Assembly (NCBI RefSeq): GCF_001029435.1
Contig: NZ_LDOV01000003.1
Span: 55,868-119,867, forward strand
DNA length: 64,000 nt
DNA from: Photobacterium aphoticum
Lineage (GTDB): Bacteria > Pseudomonadota > Gammaproteobacteria > Enterobacterales > Vibrionaceae
Direction of reading: 5' to 3'
Under the pieces are notes generated by a model. That model was not told the DNA's origin, searched no databases, and worked only from the letters and a program-made list of their open reading frames with translations. The position numbers and the translations under genes are program-made. This document shows, piece by piece, positions 63,285 through 64,000 of this stretch (position 1 is the first letter of the stretch; each line of letters starts with the position of its first letter).

Positions 63285-63301
63285 TGCTATTGGAACCTAA
63301 C

Positions 63302-63746
63302 AATTAATTAATAGAATCTCTCTACATTACAATTCCACATATTGTCACAGGTGCATAATGGCATCAAGGCTAAACTACTGATATTGAACAGTATTGGTGG
63401 GAGCGAAAAAGGTAGAATCATTCGACCGCAGGGCGAACGTAAATTCAGCGCATACAAAAAAGCCTCGTCATTTCGACCGGGACGCGCAGTTGAGGCTTCG
63501 TTGTGTTGGCGGAGCGCTGGGCCGGCATTCCGGCGGGGACGCCTAGTTGCGCACGGCAAGTCGGGGCTGGCCTTCCAGGCGCGACCAAGAGACCGAAGGG
63601 CTCTCGTCGCGGGAAATTTACATACAAAAAAGGCCCAGTCTTTCGACTGAGCCTTCAGTGTAGTGGCGGAGCGGATGGGACTCAACGCGCACGGCCAGTG
63701 GCGCGACCAAGAGACCGAAGGGCTCTCGTCGCAGGAAATTTACATA
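63302..63746. repeat. Decayed tandem copies of the tRNA-Asp 3' end and terminator
   Basis: About 52 bases with GCGCGACCAAGAGACCGAAG occur twice (63579-63630 and 63700-63751), each followed by a terminator-like hairpin. TGGCGGAGCGGATGGGACTC at 63665-63684 copies the tRNA-Asp 3' end with one mismatch; a shorter piece (TTGGCGGAGCG) is at 63504-63514. Three hairpins on the minus strand (63460-63498, 63630-63655, 63752-63777) keep the terminator form. No integrase gene is present. Confidence 0.7.
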
Positions 63747-63777
63747 CAAAAAAGCCCCGTCATTTCTGACGAGGCTT
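63747..63777 (-). terminator. Terminator of the tRNA transcript
   Basis: Plus-strand AAGCCCCGTCA (63752-63762) and TGACGAGGCTT (63767-63777) form the stem; on the minus strand T follows. It lies nine bases past tRNA-Asp. Confidence 0.85.
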
Positions 63778-63785
63778 CAATGTAG

Positions 63786-63862
63786 TGGCGGAGCGGACGG
63801 GACTCGAACCCGCGACCCCCGGCGTGACAGGCCGGTATTCTAACCAACTGAACTACCGCTCC
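63786..63862 (-). tRNA. tRNA-Asp (GTC)
   Basis: The minus strand gives a 77-base tRNA with acceptor GGAGCGG/CCGCTCC, D loop AGTTCAGTTGGTTAGA, anticodon loop CCTGTCACG (anticodon GTC), T loop GGTTCGAGTCC and an encoded CCA. Confidence 0.97.
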
Positions 63863-63902
63863 AATTCTGTATGAAACCCGGTTGAACCCGATTTCTAGAA
63901 TG

Positions 63903-63993
63903 TGGCGGAGAGATAGGGATTTGAACCCTAGATACGCTATTAACGTATGCCGGTTTTCAAGACCGGTGCTTTCAACCACTCAGCCATCTCTCC
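63903..63993 (-). tRNA. tRNA-Ser (TGA)
   Basis: The minus strand gives a 91-base tRNA with acceptor GGAGAGA/TCTCTCC, anticodon loop TCTTGAAAA (anticodon TGA), a long variable arm (CATACGTTAATAGCGTATC), T loop GGTTCAAATCC and an encoded CCA. It is probably co-transcribed with tRNA-Asp. Confidence 0.97.
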
Positions 63994-64000
63994 ATGCCGC

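Noticed and set aside
57309..63301. CRISPR array in the repeat-rich region
   Set aside because: Repeats are hundreds of bases long, irregular and contain transposase remnants; there are no short regular repeat-spacer units or cas genes.

Overview
The window looks like chromosomal DNA of a marine Vibrionaceae bacterium (Vibrio, Photobacterium, Grimontia or Salinivibrio relatives; the genus cannot be fixed from sequence alone). The indicators are two trimethylamine N-oxide (TMAO) respiration loci, the order torR/torCAD-purR-tfoY with a cyclic di-GMP riboswitch before tfoY, the pyridoxal-type aspartate decarboxylase PanP, several DUF families typical of the group, and an integron-type cassette array.

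Layout. 1-6.3 kb: an outer-membrane barrel protein, an Na+-dependent NSS transporter with its MetS-like 32-residue partner, an exported protein, a DUF2860 outer-membrane protein and panP. 7-12.5 kb: torR divergent from torC-torA, then torD. 12.7-17.7 kb: small exported and membrane proteins, purR with a structured leader, the c-di-GMP-I riboswitch and tfoY. 17.8-25 kb: a ynjABCDF-type operon in which a TVP38/disulfide-reductase fusion sits between ynjA and ynjB. 25-31 kb: punR/punC (purine nucleoside import) and artPIQM (arginine import). 31.7-35.6 kb: a second TMAO locus, torE-torC-torA. 36-39.2 kb: galR, an HD phosphohydrolase and a divergent galM whose promoter carries two GalR operators and a CRP site. 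39.4-47 kb: a GGDEF/EAL sensor protein, gltS, a DUF465 protein and an OFA-family carrier. 47-56.6 kb, mostly on the minus strand: deformylase, RDD, methyltransferase, VOC, a choice-of-anchor A protein, a YvbH-like PH protein, an iron alcohol dehydrogenase and gdhA.

57.3-63.3 kb is an AT-rich array of six minus-strand gene cassettes. Each is flanked by complementary integron core sites, and one intact attC is visible. There is no integrase gene in the window. The other attC sites are split by decayed IS110-family relics, which fits the known attC-targeting IS1111 group. The window ends with tRNA-Asp, tRNA-Ser and decayed partial copies of the tRNA-Asp 3' end.

Working together: TorR should control torCAD; TorC passes quinol electrons to periplasmic TorA, which TorD matures. 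PurR, PunR/PunC and GalR/GalM form compact regulator-target pairs. c-di-GMP enters twice, through the tfoY riboswitch and the GGDEF/EAL protein. All names rest on reading the sequence and recalled family features; no database search was run.
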